DNA of 64,000 bases from contig CATNEN010000007.1 in assembly GCA_950097015.1 (NCBI GenBank), positions 6,376,001-6,440,000 on the forward strand, read 5' to 3'. This stretch comes from Macrostomum hystrix. Taxonomy: Eukaryota > Platyhelminthes > Macrostomidae. A model generated the notes under the pieces. The model searched no databases and was not told the DNA's origin. It saw nothing but the letters and a program-made list of their open reading frames with translations. Made by a program: the position numbers and the translations under genes. Positions 33,775 through 46,017 of this stretch are shown in pieces. Position 1 is the stretch's first letter. Every line of letters starts with the position of its first letter.

Positions 33775-36700
33775 ATGGCTCAGCCAGCTCTGCTGTTGTT
33801 TCTGTGCTGCCTGATCCTGGGGATCGGCTGCGTCAGCGCCATCGGCATCCAGCGGCCTCCGCCACCGTCCCTCAAGAAGGTGTCCACTCCGCACCCCGAG
33901 ATCACCAGGGTGCACCTGATGTTCATGAATCACCTGGACGTGGGATTCAGCCTGCCCACAGATATCGGCTACTCTGCCAATGTAATCAACACCTACATTA
34001 ACGTGTACTTCGAGCGGGCCGTTAATGTCAGCCGTGACCTGCGCAAGCTGGGCTTTCTGGAGACCTTTTCCTACCTGGCCCACCCCTGGATGCTGGAGAT
34101 GTTCTTTGACTGTCCGCAAGGCCTCATCCTGCAGGGCATCAAGCTGCAGTGCCCGTCGCAGGCCACCGTCGACTACGTGGCGCAGGGCGTTCGAGAAGGC
34201 GCTATCCAGTGGCACGCCGGTGCCATGAATGTGCAGTACGAGACCTGCCTGACACCCAATCTGCTGCAGGTGTGTGCCAGTTTCAGCATTTGGTCTGGGG
34301 TTCTGTTAGAAGTGCAGGAAATAGATCTTAAAAGTCGGGAATTATCGCGGTGACTATTGTGGACGTTTAATTATTAATAACAATTGCAGGAGGGCTGCGG
34401 GCAATGGCACATCATTTGGTGACACTAGACCCGCAGCAATTCTGCCCATTTCGCTGTCTCCTGAGCACACAGATACCGTACGCAGACACGCGCTCACACA
34501 GGTGTGTACATCTGCCCTGACTTTCTCAACGTCAGGCAGCGTACACTCTCGCTGTGCCTTGGCGGTTGTTCCTCAAATTGCACGACAAGCCCCCAAGCCT
34601 TCTCTCTGCAAGCCTCCACGGCTGCGCCCCAAATAAATGAAATGACTCGAGCTCAGGGACCCTTCTGCGAGAGGCGGCAAACGCGCTAATCGCTCTGCCA
34701 CTCACCCCACTATAGAGAGATTTCGTTTCTCTTCGCCCGCAGATGAGCCTGGACTCCGCCAAGCGCCTGGACGCCAGGTTCGGCATCAAGCGCCGCCTGA
34801 GCGCCGTCTCGCTGCGTGACGTGCCCGGCCTGACTCGCTCCGCCATCGACCTGATGGCCAAGAACGGCATCGTGGCCGTCACCAACGGCATCAACTGGGC
34901 CTGCCCCTCCGTTGACCTCGGCGGCAGCAACTTGAAATTTGTCCGCTGGCGCTCACCGGAGACCGGAAACGAGGTCTTCTACAACAAGATCCCCGGCGGA
35001 TATCCCGGTAATCCCGGCCCCGATCCCAACCACCCAGGTGGACTAGACTATGAGAACTGCCTAGTGGCTCCTGGCACTACGGAGATTCAGTGCTGGGCAT
35101 TCCGCACCGACAACAGCGGCCCGCCTGAGGACTACAAAGAGGTAGGATATTCACCAATGGCCACTAAGGACTTGGCTTAGTGGCCAATGGTCTGGCAATG
35201 ATTAGGTGTTGGATGCGTTAGTAGTAACTGTAGAATCCTGCTTTATTCAGGTGCTGTCCAACTACGAGGTGCTGCGCGGCGAGTACCCGAACGCTCAAAT
35301 CTTCGCCTCCACCCTGGAGAAGTTCTGGTCCCTGGTGGTGGCCAACCGCGACTCCGTCCCCGTCTTCACCAAGGAAAACGGGGACACCTGGCTGCAGGGC
35401 GACCAAGCTGACTTCCATCGAATGGCCATCTACCGCGCCATCGCCCGCGCCCTGGACACCTGCGTTGCCGCCGGCGCCTGCCAGCTGGAGTCCGCTGACA
35501 TGGCCGGCTTCAGCCGCTGGATCGCGAAGGCGGCCGAGCACACCTACGGCATCGCCACAGTCGGAGACTACCTGCACTACAACAACCGGGACTTCTACAG
35601 CGTGATGCAGGGGGCCAACTTCCAGCACGCTGTGTCCTCCTGGCTAGAGCAGCGCCAGTTCCTGCAGCTAGCGGTAAGCCCCAGTCCGGCAGTAATATTT
35701 AATTGCACCTGCCCCATTTGGGCCAGTTGTGCAGCTGACAGCACAGCCGCAGCTAATGCGCGCCTCTTTTAAAGACTGCGTACGGCTGTTCAGTCCATGG
35801 ACTGGGAGGAAGCCACACCCACCTGCAATTCTGCTAAAGCTATTGCTGGTACCCATTTAACAGCTGGGTGAGCTAGAGCAATTAATGTGTTTTTTCAGGC
35901 AAAAATAGTGCAGTCGGGAATCGAACCCCCGACCTTCAAGTCGTGAGTCGGACATTCTAACCATGAGGCTGCAACCACTGTGTGCCATCCACATCCAAAA
36001 TCTCCTGTGCGGATGGTCCATAAATTCGCTAACTCCATTTTGCAGCAGGGTTTATTGATAGAAAGCTAAATTTTTTCCTTCGGTCTGAGAAGTTCCCCCT
36101 TGGTCCAGGCCATGGGAGCTTAGAATTATAACCTACTGATAACAGCTTCGGTCTTTTGTCCGAAAGGTCGGGAGTTCGATTCCCAGTAGATTGGAGACTC
36201 CCTACTAGCAGCTGTGAAATCGGCACCAGCATGGTTTGACGGCCTCCCCAGTCCACGGACTGTACAGCTGTTCATCTGGCCTAACTCTCACAATGCCTCA
36301 TTTCCCATCACTGCCAGATTGACGCGGCCCCTCCCAAGCTGGCTGCCTACATCGCCAACGAGATGGCACCCCTGTCGGAGCAGTTTCCCGACCTGAGTGT
36401 CGACTACATCCGGCTGAATGACACCGCCTGGGATCAGAAGCTCTCGGCCGGCGGGCCCTACCGGGTGGTGTTCAACCAGCGCACCAGCCTCGCGCAGTTC
36501 TCCATCGACTCCGGCGCCACCTGGCACCAGGGCGGCGGTGCCTTCATCTACCGCACCTACAATGAGACAGACACTGCCTTCTTCCTGCACTACTACACCA
36601 ACCAGAACGGCGACAACACCGGCTTCGGCAAGTACAACAGCACCGCCAATGCGCACCCGGTGTCTCAGTTCTGGGCTGTCAGCGCCACCGCTCTGTACCA

Positions 36701-37915
36701 GCACCGCAGCCAGCCAGCCTTTGCCATTCGCTTCATTGTGGACGATCCGCAGGGCTCAGTGAGTATTCCCTGCTTCCCATCACTCGCCTCTTCCCAACTT
36801 CCTTTTTCTCATCACTCGCGTCTTCCCAACTTCCTTTTTCCCCATCAGTCGCCTCTCCCAACTGCCTGATTTCCCCATCACTCGCCTCTTCCCAACTGCC
36901 TGATTTCCCCATCACTCGCCTCTTCCCAACTGCCTGATTTCCCCATCACTCGCCTTTTCCTAACTGTCTGATTTTCCCATCACTTGCCTGTTCCCAACTG
37001 CTTGATTTTTATCGTATATTTTATCCTATACTCTGTTTAATCCTTAACCCACAAATTCAAATATACACCGTTCTGCAAACAGCATGTAATTCAAAATTCC
37101 TAAAAATTCGCGTCTTTGATTGTGCCACAGGTGCAGTACGGCGCCCCCACCAGTCTGTGGGCCATGTACAACTTCACTGGCACCGGCTACACCCTGCACT
37201 CCTGGTCTCTGGGCAAGCCGCCAACCCGCCTGATGGAGGCTCTGTTCGTTGACTTCCCGTCACCATCTGGCGCGCTGCTGGTGCTGAACAAGCTCGGCCA
37301 CGATGTCACCGTTGGCCAGGTGGCCGCCAACGGCAGCGTCTGGCAGCATATGGTCGGCCCGTCGCCCTACAGCGTCGCCTTCCGTCAACAAGTCCGTCAA
37401 AATTTTGTTGCATTTTTTGATCAACTTTTCATGCGCATTTTGCCTACTGTCAGTAGTTTTCCTTTAAAAAAATTTCATGCGCATTTTGCCTACTGTTAGT
37501 AGTTTCCCTTTAGACAAATTCGTATGCGCTATTTGCCTAATGTCAGTAGTTTCCGTTTAGACAAATTCATATGCGCTATTGCCTACTGTCAGTAGTTTCC
37601 CTCGGGCTAAAAAAAACTTTATTTATTCATGCACAGGGCCAGGCCGAAATTCGCGTGCAGACACTGGACTCCAGCTTGGCCTGCCCGCACACGGCCAGCT
37701 ACGGACCGACTGTGTGGCCTGTACCAATGAGCCCTGTGCCCGATTCCAGCGTCACTGGCGTCTCCTTCAACCTGCTGAACAATGTCTGGGACGTGAACTT
37801 CGTATTCTGGTATCCCTATTTGTCGCAGGAGGCCAACTTCAGGGCCCGCTTCCGCGTGGACCTGGCCGCTCACCTAGACGAGCTGGACTACAACCAGGCC
37901 CCTGATGTACTTTAA
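33775..37915 (+). CDS. DUF5054 / GH38-like secreted glycosidase (6 exons)
   Basis: Exons are 33775-34269, 34743-35141, 35251-35673, 36318-36758, 37131-about 37391 and 37637-37915, all phase 0, giving about 765 aa. A signal peptide (ALLLFLCCLILGIGCVSA) is followed by MFMNHLDVGF, the family's H-x-D-x-G-F motif that resembles the metal-binding start of GH38 alpha-mannosidases. DUF5054 proteins of this size occur in fungi and several invertebrates, and their substrate is not known. Several N-x-S/T sites are present, fitting secretion. A CAG acceptor (CCATTGCAG) lies 7 bases before the ATG, so an upstream 5' UTR intron or spliced-leader addition is possible. The exon 5 donor (CAA/GTCCGT) is weak and is the least certain border. 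Introns 1 and 3 contain SINEs; introns 4 and 5 contain tandem repeats. Confidence 0.85.
34395..34715 (-). repeat. SINE family B, near full-length, in DUF5054 intron 1
   Basis: Read on the minus strand, the head is a tRNA-like GAGTGGCAGAGCGATTAGCG (A box) followed by GAGCTCGAGTCATTTC (degraded B box). The body blocks are GGCTTGGGGGCTTGTCGTGC, GATGTACACACCTGTGTGAG, CTCAGGAGACAGCGAAATGG and GCTGCGGGTCTAG, in that order. The copy at 42625-42940 shares the whole order. Confidence 0.8.
35775..35982 (-). repeat. SINE family A, tRNA-derived, in DUF5054 intron 3
   Basis: Minus strand: head CAGTGGTTGCAGCCTCATGG (A box), then GGTCGGGGGTTCGATTCCC (a strong B box), then CACCCAGCTGTTAAATGGGT, GGTACCAGCA, and a tail with CCAGTCCATGGACTGAACAG. 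It is too long and too diverged from a cloverleaf to be a functional tRNA gene. Confidence 0.85.
36105..36290 (+). repeat. SINE family A, tRNA-derived, in DUF5054 intron 3
   Basis: Plus strand: head TTATAACCTACTGATAACAG, B box GGTCGGGAGTTCGATTCCC, then GCACCAGCATGG and CCCAGTCCACGGACTGTACAGCTG trimmed to the core CAGTCCACGGACTG. It faces the neighbouring copy in the opposite direction, so the intron transcript could form an imperfect hairpin. Confidence 0.8.
36765..36995. repeat. About 34-bp tandem repeat in DUF5054 intron 4
   Basis: About seven imperfect copies of TCCCCATCACTCGCCTCTTC plus CCAACTGCCTGATT. Confidence 0.9.
37400..37605. repeat. About 47-bp tandem repeat in DUF5054 intron 5
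   Basis: Four diverging copies of TTCATGCGCATTTTGCCTAC plus TGTCAGTAGTTTCCCTTTAG and ACAAA. The array starts within 20 bases of the weak exon 5 donor. Confidence 0.85.
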
Positions 37916-38314
37916 AGGACTGAGCTGAGCGCGGCCTTAATAAGACTCACTGATGGTCACTATTCCAATATGAGAGACTAATTTATATCGAGGACAGATT
38001 TTTTCGCCATGCTTTTTTCCGATTTCAAATTTAACGCCTCGTTCTCCACTGATGGTGTGTAATTATTCTTCTAGCATTGTAATTCTCTATTGGTAATCTT
38101 TTTAATTGGTCTCCGTGCATCGAAATCAACAAGCCGGTTCGTTTTTTTTCGATTTTTATGTTTTTATCTTGTCTATAGTTAATGCAGTCACTTTGGCTTA
38201 CCATATGGGGACTGGCACTTCTCATTCAGGTCAAGAGGTCAAACCTCAACCCTTTGAGCTCCTGTCGTTAAGCATATAATAATATTTAATCGGCAGTAAA
38301 TTGGAATTTACCTG

Positions 38315-38400
38315 CGTGTTGTGCTGCGGCTCCCTCCCAGTCCACAGACTGAACAGCTGCAGAAGCGCTGGCTGTACTAAATCACCTGGCTCAGGTGTCG
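38315..38400 (+). repeat. SINE family A, tail fragment
   Basis: GGCTCCCTCCCAGTCCACAG then ACTGAACAGCTGC and CTGGCTGTAC.A, the tail blocks of family A. The head is missing. Confidence 0.6.
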
Positions 38401-39059
38401 CTGTCTCTCCTTGGGCATTCCTAAGAGCCCCGTGTGGTAGCCAAATTCAATTTCACTATTTTTATTCGTTGTAGCTTACTGTAAGTAGATTGTTGTGTGC
38501 TGCTCTATTTAGACATTTATTCCGCTAGACTTCTAAATTGTCCCAGCTTTCTGCAGTTCTCTGCAATCAATTTCAATTGGTTGTTCTGCACTATCTTGGT
38601 GAGTTTTGTAATCTCTAGTTTGTTGCGCAACGCGTGATTGACACGTGCACTTTTAATCGTTTGTTTTTTACTTTTTTACCCAAGACATTGAAGGAATTTC
38701 ACTGTGTTTAAAGAATGGCTTTTTATAAAAGAAAACCTTGCTAGATTAGCAATCCATCTTTTGCTTGTTTCTTTGTCTAAGAATAGCTCGTTTGTACGTG
38801 CCAAGTGTCTAATTACCCGTGTGAACTTCAATTATTGCCAATTCATTCTCACAAAATTCCGCAGTGATAGACAGACAGTTAATTTATGCCCTCCTTTCAT
38901 ATATCCAGAAATACACATCAGTGGTTGCCGATTTCCGCACCCGTAACATTTTCTGCCTCAGTTCACTTTTTGCAACATCACTGATTTATACAGCAAAACT
39001 ACAGAACTTTTTACCAATCCAATTTTCCATTATAAGCCTCGATTCCCCATTTGCTAGTC

Positions 39060-39345
39060 AAGCCTAACCTTCATCCCATTCTCCCCCTGTCTCCCCTTCA
39101 TCTCATTCTCTTTCTCCCGTCTCCACTTCATCCCATTCTCCTTTTCCCGTCTCCCCTTCATCCCATTCTCCTTCTCCTGTCTCCCCTTCATCCCATTCTC
39201 CTTTTCCTGTCTCCCCTTCATCTCATTCTCCTTTTCTTGTCTCCCCCTTCATCCCATTCTCCTACCGTTTCTCTTCATCCCATTCTCCTTCTCCTGTCTC
39301 CCCTTTATCCTCTTCTTATCCCGTCTCCCCTCAGCTTATATCCTT
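39060..39345. repeat. Pyrimidine-rich tandem repeat, about 29-bp unit
   Basis: About ten imperfect copies of CCCTTCATCCCATTCTCCTT plus CTCCTGTCT. Nearly all pyrimidine on the plus strand. Confidence 0.85.
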
Positions 39346-39585
39346 CCCTGTACCCATATGTCTCATTTCCTTTCTCAATACTCTTATTTAATCCGATTCC
39401 TCAGTTTCTCAACACAGCTAACTCTCTTCAGATTATTTTCAGTCAGTTTTGGCTTTCAGTGGTTAGTTTATTATTTAGTTCGTGTTTCCGGCAATCTGAC
39501 AAAATGTTCTGCAGAGTGGCATCCCAGCCGCATCTCTCCACCCCAGCCGGCATCAGGCAGTAGAGCAGCCAGCACAGCAGCGGAC

Positions 39586-42043
39586 ATGGCGGTGCGCGGT
39601 GGCGGCGGCTTCAAGTGTCCCAAATGCAAATTCTCGGCCAGCAATCCGCAGGGCCTCGGCCGGCACATGAACTACAGGCACCGGCCCTGGCGCTACTCCT
39701 GCCGGCGCTGCGGCGAGAAGTTCCCGCTGAAGAAGCGCCTCCTGCGGCACGAACAGCTGGCGCACGGCCTGCTGCCCGGTGATGAGCCCGAGCCCGCTCC
39801 GCTTGCCGTCCCCGAAGCAGCAGCCGAAAGTCCCGTCACTTCGTCTTCCACTGTCACGAATAAGCACCACAGAGCTGTGCCGATCCCGCTGGATTTGCAG
39901 TGCCGCGAGTGCGGCCGGCAGCTGCAGTCTGGCATTGGCTTTCGCAGCCACATGTGCCGCAAGCACCCGGCCAAGTGGGCCAAGATGCGCCGCAACAGCC
40001 AGCGCAAGTGGCGCCTGTTTGTGGCTAAAAGGGGCAGCAAGAGTAAGAAATCTGCCACAGACAATGACAAAGACACCAGCCACAATAACAGCTTTGTTGA
40101 CGCCGATGAGGATGCTGATGAGGACACCTCCGAGAGAACTCCGTCTGCGATCCGACAGCCGTCAGAGTCGCCAGTCTCAGTTAGCTCGAGCTCGGCAACG
40201 AATTCAACAAAGACTTCTTCGACTGCGCCAAGGCAGCATGGGACGCGCGTGTGCCAGCTGTGCCAGCAGGTGTGCGCCGCCACCTATTTCTCCAGGCACT
40301 TCCGGCGGGCGCACCGGGAGGCCTGGATGGCCGCCGGCGGCGGTCGGCGAAAGAGCGGCCCGAAGTCGAATGTAAAGCAGGAGCCTGAGGACTTCAATGC
40401 TGCCGGATGCCCTCGACCGAAGGAGGTCGGCGAAGGCGCCTCTGCGCAACGGAAGCTGTTGATTAAGTTCACAGGGCTGCAGTCGGAGCCGCAGGTACAG
40501 ACAGCGCAAGCTTCTTCGGCCTCGGATTTGTCAGCCGCCAGCGCCGCTTCAACCTGCGGTCACTGCCACAAGAGTTATTCCTGCCGGGCCAGCCTGTTTC
40601 GGCACATCCGCGCCGTGCACAGCAGCAGCTACATCTGCGTGCGCTGCCGCCGCGGCTACAGCAGCGTCGAGTCGGCCCGCAGCCACATCACGACCCTTCA
40701 CAGGAATCTGAAGGCGAGCGAACTCGACCAGCTGCTCCGCGTGGCCGGCTGCATTCAATCTGATTCATCAGCAGAGTCTTCGTCTGCAGCCGCCGACCTC
40801 GCCACGGAGCAACTGCATCCGTCCGCTTCAATTGAGACTGACGTTGCCGAGGAGACGCCACTGTGTCTGCGCCCGAACATGCTCCAGGCCGCCATGCCGC
40901 CGCCGCCGCCTCCGCCGTCAGGGTCACAGAATCAGACGAAGCCGCAGGTCAAGCCGCCTAAATCCAAGCAGCAACTCTCTGCCACCACCTGCGATCTCGA
41001 CGCGTCTATCGTCAGCGAGTCGAGCGACTCCGTCGTCTCGACTGAGTCGGAGCGGCATCCTTGTGAGCACTGCCATCTATCATTCATGACGAAAGACTTC
41101 CTGGACAGCCATCGGACCGTCTGCCAGTCCTTCTCCTTCGCCGACTTTCGCATAGTCTCGGCCTACTCCCTGGCCGAAGCGACGTCGGACGCAGCCGCTG
41201 CCGAGTCGGCGGCCGAGTCGCAGCGGACGCCGTGTCCGTTCTGCGTGGCACAGGTGGCTCCGAGCCGGCTGCAGCGGCACATCAAACATTCGGCAGCCGC
41301 CGAGAAGGCCAGCAAAAGCCTGCTGCACTCTCGGCCTCAGGTCTACATGTGCGGCGTCTGCTACGAGGCCTTCCCTGGCACCGAGCTGCTGCAGAATCAC
41401 CAGGTGGGCCACCTGCTGGGTACCAGGATTGAAGGGGCCTTGGTTTGGGGTGGATGCAGGATTGGAGGGCGCCTTGGTTTGGGGTGGGTGCAGGATTGGA
41501 GGGAATCTTGGTTTTGGGTGAGTGCAGGATTGGAGGGCGCCTTGGTTTGGGGTTGGTGCAGGATTGGAGGGAATCTTGGTTGGGTTCCGGGCGGGTGTGG
41601 TGTGCGGGCCGGCCTGAAGTCTGGTGGAGGGTTTTGGGTCCGGGTGGGTGTGGGGTGGGGTCTGGCGTCACCCGGTGCGGGGGCAGTAGAAGGAACCACT
41701 ACTGCTAACCTTCTCATTAGTTTACGCTTGCGCCAGTTAGCTGACTTAGAGAGTTGTGTACAAATTTTGCCTCCCCTCCCCGCAGGTGCAGCGGCACCTA
41801 GATCCAGCCGCTCGGCGCTCTGTCCTGGCCAGACGCTGCCCGGAGTGCCGCCTCTGGCTGATCGGCGACGCGGCCATGGCTGACCACGCGGCCGCAATGC
41901 ATGGCGAGCCGACGCCATTCAGCTGTCAGGTGTGCCGCACCTTCTGCCCCAACCGGGTGGCGCTAGTTACGCACTACACCTGGGTTCACCTGGCCGACGG
42001 CGTTGGAGTCTGCGATATCGACGAAATGTCAGACGAATATTGA
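39586..42043 (+). CDS. C2H2 zinc-finger protein (2 exons)
   Basis: Exons are 39586-41403 and 41786-42043, joined in phase 0 (CAG/GTGGGC donor, CCGCAG acceptor), giving 691 aa. The start is the first Met before the first finger (MAVRGGGGFKCPKC). About eleven C2H2-type fingers are spread through the protein: CPKC...HMNYRH, CRRC...HEQLAH, CREC...HMCRKH, CQLC...HFRRAH, CGHC...HIRAVH, CVRC...HITTLH, CEHC (its last ligand is Cys), CPFC...HIKH, CGVC (its histidines are split by the intron), CPEC...HAAAMH and CQVC...HYTWVH. Linkers are not the TGEKP type, and spacers are acidic and Ser/Pro-rich. A nuclear DNA- or RNA-binding role is likely, but no orthologue was recognised. The intron is filled with a roughly 33-bp tandem repeat. 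Confidence 0.85.
41418..41600. repeat. About 33-bp tandem repeat in zinc-finger gene intron
   Basis: About five copies of GGATTGGAGGGCGCCTTGGT plus TTGGGGTGGGTGCA. It follows the exon 1 donor within 20 bases. Reading through would stay open for a while but destroys the CGVC finger. Confidence 0.85.
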
Positions 42044-42620
42044 TGAGCGCTGCCGTGTGTTTCTTATTCTTCCTGTTCTGCTTTTTATCCGAATGCTGAC
42101 AGCTTTTATAAATTGTTTATCGTCACATTTTCTAGTTTTTTATCACTTGTTTTACTTGTCACGCCGCGTCAGCATTGGATAGCTTTAATAAGTAAGCGGT
42201 TTTTGTCTGCTTTTTAATTCTCACGCTTATCTTACTTTAAGTAGTAACTTAAGCACTGTGTGGTCTTCTATAGCTACAAAAAGAAGCAAAGTAGAATGTA
42301 CTTCATTGATAAAATATGGCAATCCATGCTTTCATTCGAATTCGCACCATACTACTCACGGCTGCTCTTCTGCATGCTTGCTCCAGTTTAAACTGTCGTA
42401 TTCACACTGTTTATTATGCATCTTTGCAATTACAAAATTAAGTCATTCTTTGCGTTTATGCGCTATTGCAATGCAATAAAACTGAGGTGTGTTTTAATGG
42501 CAATCTTTTTTATCAAATTGACAACGGCATTGACAACTGTGTTTAATTGAATCTCACTTCATTAGTCTCCAGTTTCTAAATGTGTTTTGATTTGTGATTT
42601 GAAGCCTACTTAATCTTGCT
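42044..42620. other. 3' UTR of the zinc-finger gene and intergenic DNA
   Basis: AATAAA-type signals occur near 42475 (GCAATAAAACTG). No other gene was seen. Confidence 0.45.
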
Positions 42621-42624
42621 CCCA

Positions 42625-42940
42625 CTCAATTGGTGAAATTTGACCCGCAGCCAGCGATGCCCATTCGCTGACTCCTGAGCACACAAGTTCGCAGGTACTG
42701 TTCACAGGCATGCGCTCACACAGGTGTGTACATCTGCCCTGACTTTCTCATTGTCAGACAGTGTGCACTCTCACCGTGCCTTAGAGGTTGGCCCTCAAGG
42801 GCGTAAATTGCACGGCAAGCCCCCAAGCCTTCACTCCGCGTCTGCGTCCCAAATAAATGTGGCTTCGCGGCGGAATCGAGCTCAGCGACCTTCGTGCGAG
42901 ATGCAAACGCGTTAACTGCTCTGCCACTCACCCCACCTAA
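42625..42940 (-). repeat. SINE family B, near full-length, tRNA-derived
   Basis: Minus strand: head GGTGAGTGGCAGAGCAGTTA (A box), then GGTCGCTGAGCTCGATTCCG (B box), then GGCTTGGGGGCTTGCCGTGC, GATGTACACACCTGTGTGAG and CTCAGGAGTCAGCGAATGGG, ending GCTGCGGGTCAAATTTC. This is the reference copy for the family in this window. Confidence 0.85.
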
Positions 42941-43744
42941 GTGCGTTGGCTCTAAGTGCTGTCTGATTATCGTGAGCAGTTTGTCTGAAAATTGGGCTCA
43001 TTTTTTTAATCAAGTGCTCACAGATTCCTTGACGATCGGCCCACCTGAGCACCTGAGCTCCGGTGTTATTAAAAATGCAATTATGTGGGCACAAATTGTG
43101 CGAATTAGTCCCACCTCTGTGTTCTTCTCTCGATTGATTTTGGGTACGCACCGACACAGCTCCACTCCGCTTTAATTGCCCGTCTTCTGCTTCGGCCGCG
43201 ACGGAAGGATCTGAAGGTAGGCCACAGCGATTTGTTTGTGAGCTGCTAAGCTTGTTTAGTCGACGGCTCAAAACCGAGTTCAAGTCCAACTGCTCCTGGA
43301 TTGCAACTAGCTGCCCAGAGAGACAAGATCGATTCGCTTTTGACGCACTTCAGGTCAACAAGTCGCGTATAGAAATCGGCGAAGCAGTTTTTAGAACCAT
43401 AGCTTTTCAGTTAGCCCCTTGCACCTGATGATTTTCAGTAATTTTTTTACCCTCCCGGTAAATTTACTGGATTATACGATTATACTGGATTACTCGTATT
43501 TACAACACTAACATTTCGCAGGTTTTAGGTTACGTATAGGTTACGTTTAGGTTACTCTAGTGCGTTTTTGGTTAATTATCCAACTCCAGTAGGTTTTAGG
43601 TAAACAAAATTACCAAACTCCGTATACACTACCAACCAAGACCCCCTTTGGGGGGAAGAAAATCACGCTTTACAGCCCTGGGAAGAAGAAGAATTAAAAA
43701 TATGCAACTTCAATACTATGATTATCATTCCTTGATATCTCATT

Positions 43745-44500
43745 GATAAGTCATACTCCCCTCGATAATTCATGCTCTCCCTTCGATAATTCATGCTCTC
43801 CCCTCGATAATTCATGCTCTCCCCTCGATAATTCATGCTCTCCCCTCGATAATTCATGCTCTCCCCTCGATAATTCATGCTCTCCCCTCGATAATTCATA
43901 CTCTCCTCTCGATAATTCATGCTCTCCCCTCGATAATTCATGCTCTCCCCTCGATAATTCATGCTCTCCCCTCGATAATTCATGCTCTCCCCTCGATAAT
44001 TCATGCTCTCCCCTCGATAATTCATACTCTCCTCTCGATAATTCATGCTCTCCCCTCGATAATTCATGCTCTCCCCTCGATAATTCATGCTCTCCCCTCG
44101 ATAATTCATGCTCTCCCCTCGATAATTCATGCTCTCCCTCGATAATTCATACTCTCCTCTCGATAATTCATACTCTCCCCTCGATAATTCATGCTCTCCC
44201 CTCGATAATTCATGCTCTCCCCTCGATAATTCATGCTCTCCCCTCGATAATTCATGCTCTTACCTCGATAATTCATGCTCTCCCTCGATAATTCATGCTC
44301 TCCCTCGATAATTCATGCTCTCCCTCGATAATTCATGCTTTCCCTCGATAATTCATGCTTCCCCTCGATAATTCATACTCTCCTCTCGATAATTCATACT
44401 CTCCCCTCGATAATTCATGCTCTCCCCTCGATAATTCATGCTCTTACCTCGATAATTCATGCTCTCCCTCGATAATTCATGCTCTCCCTTCTTCTAAATC
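43745..44500. repeat. 21-bp minisatellite, about 35 copies
   Basis: Unit CGATAATTCATGCTCTCCCCT, with one-base deletions and CATACTCTCCTCT variants spaced at intervals. Decayed copies of the same GATAATTCATGCT core continue in 45440-45860. Confidence 0.97.
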
Positions 44501-46010
44501 AAGCTAGCCTCTTTAATAAATCATTCTGTCGTCTTAAAAAAATTCCCTGAAAGCATTATTCGATTACCTCAAAATCTCATTCTTTCTTCTCGAAATCTCA
44601 TGCAATCCTTTCAAGAAATCAATATGATATCAAATGCTTTTCACCAAAAATGCAATTTACTTGATATGTCATGCTGCTATCCATTGATATCTAGCCCTAT
44701 ATTCTTAAGTTTCATGTTCTCACTCGAGTCATTTTGCTTTTAAATTACAGAAGAAACAATTATTGCTTCCCTGCACGAAAAAACGCCAAGTTTTTAAGAG
44801 CAATGCTATTAGCTAGCATTAAAGTATTGTATTGAAAATAAAAGAACGCTATAACAGCTACGCATGCTCGAACACGACGAACAGTCTTCATTTATTTTTA
44901 AAACGATACCGCTTGAAGAAATACTCGAAAAAAGTTAAAATAAGAAAGAATACCGCTTTTAGCCATGCGCTCAACATATTTTTTCTAGTTCTGAATCTGA
45001 TTACGCTTGCAGCTATACTGGAAAATTGTTGTTAGTTTAAAGGTATATAACTATTTTATATACAAATTGAATTTTTAAACCTATTGAATATTGCTTGCAA
45101 GAATGCTTAAAAAGTTAAAATTAAAAATGAACTACGCTATAATAGCTTTGCTCAAAGTCTTATTATATTTTCGAATCTAAAAATGCTGGTAGAAATGCTC
45201 GAAAGTTCTTTACTCAGTTTTGTATCGAATAAAACTTGCTGCTGCAAAAATCAAAAAATAATTTTTTTTCTCAGAGCGAGAAGAGCATTTAAGCAACAAA
45301 AATTTTTGCTTTGACAGTAGCTGATCAATAGCTCTTACTATTAACAGTTAGTTGTACCCAAAAAAACTAAAAAATAATTTTTAAAACTTATACGAACCGT
45401 ACTTACGTTTTTAACCGTTAATAACCATGCGACCCTCTCGGTAAATAATGCGACCTCTTCGATAATTTATGCAAGCCAGTTGTCAGTTGATAAATCATTC
45501 TACCCCCTTGATAATTTATGCTTCCACCTCGATAATTCATACTTTTTCATTAATAATTCATTCTTTCCCCTAAAAAATGCATGACTCCCACTTATGCTAC
45601 CCACTTAATTGATGCTTTTCTCACGATAATGCCGGCTAGCGGCCCGTTGATAATTCATACATTTACCACGTAATTCATGCTTCCCCTCGTTAATACATGC
45701 TACCCCCCTCTATAATTTATTCTACCCCCTCGACAAATCATGCAAGTTTGTGCTACCCCCTCGAAAAGTCATGCTTCCCCCTCGATAATTCATGTTTTTT
45801 TATGGATAATTAATATTTCCTCTTTGATAATTAATGTTTCCTCCTGGATAATTCATGCTCCCACATATCGATTATTAATGCTATCCCCTGGAAATATAAT
45901 GCTTTCTCCTGGAAATATAATGCTTGTCTTTATAAACCTCATGCCATTTGCACCTAATTCCAGATGCTATCAATTGATATAACTTTATTGAGCTGTATTC
46001 ATGTCTTCTT
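44501..46010. other. AT-rich DNA with decayed minisatellite copies
   Basis: No gene was recognised. 45440-45860 holds scattered degenerate TCGATAATTCATGCT-like units that look like an old edge of the neighbouring 21-bp array. Confidence 0.5.
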
Positions 46011-46017
46011 TTGTTGA

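Larger units (their letters stand above)
37916..39585. other. Intergenic, SINE fragment and pyrimidine repeat
   Basis: Contains a SINE family A tail at 38315-38400 and the tandem repeat at 39060-39345. No gene was recognised. Confidence 0.5.

Noticed and set aside
35900-35982. Functional tRNA gene (B box GGTTCGATTCCC)
   Set aside because: The sequence continues into a shared SINE body, the cloverleaf cannot be closed, and similar copies recur. It is tRNA-derived repeat DNA.
39358-39585. Upstream in-frame extension of the zinc-finger ORF
   Set aside because: It is pyrimidine-repeat-derived and AT-rich, and the first Met with good context directly precedes the first finger.
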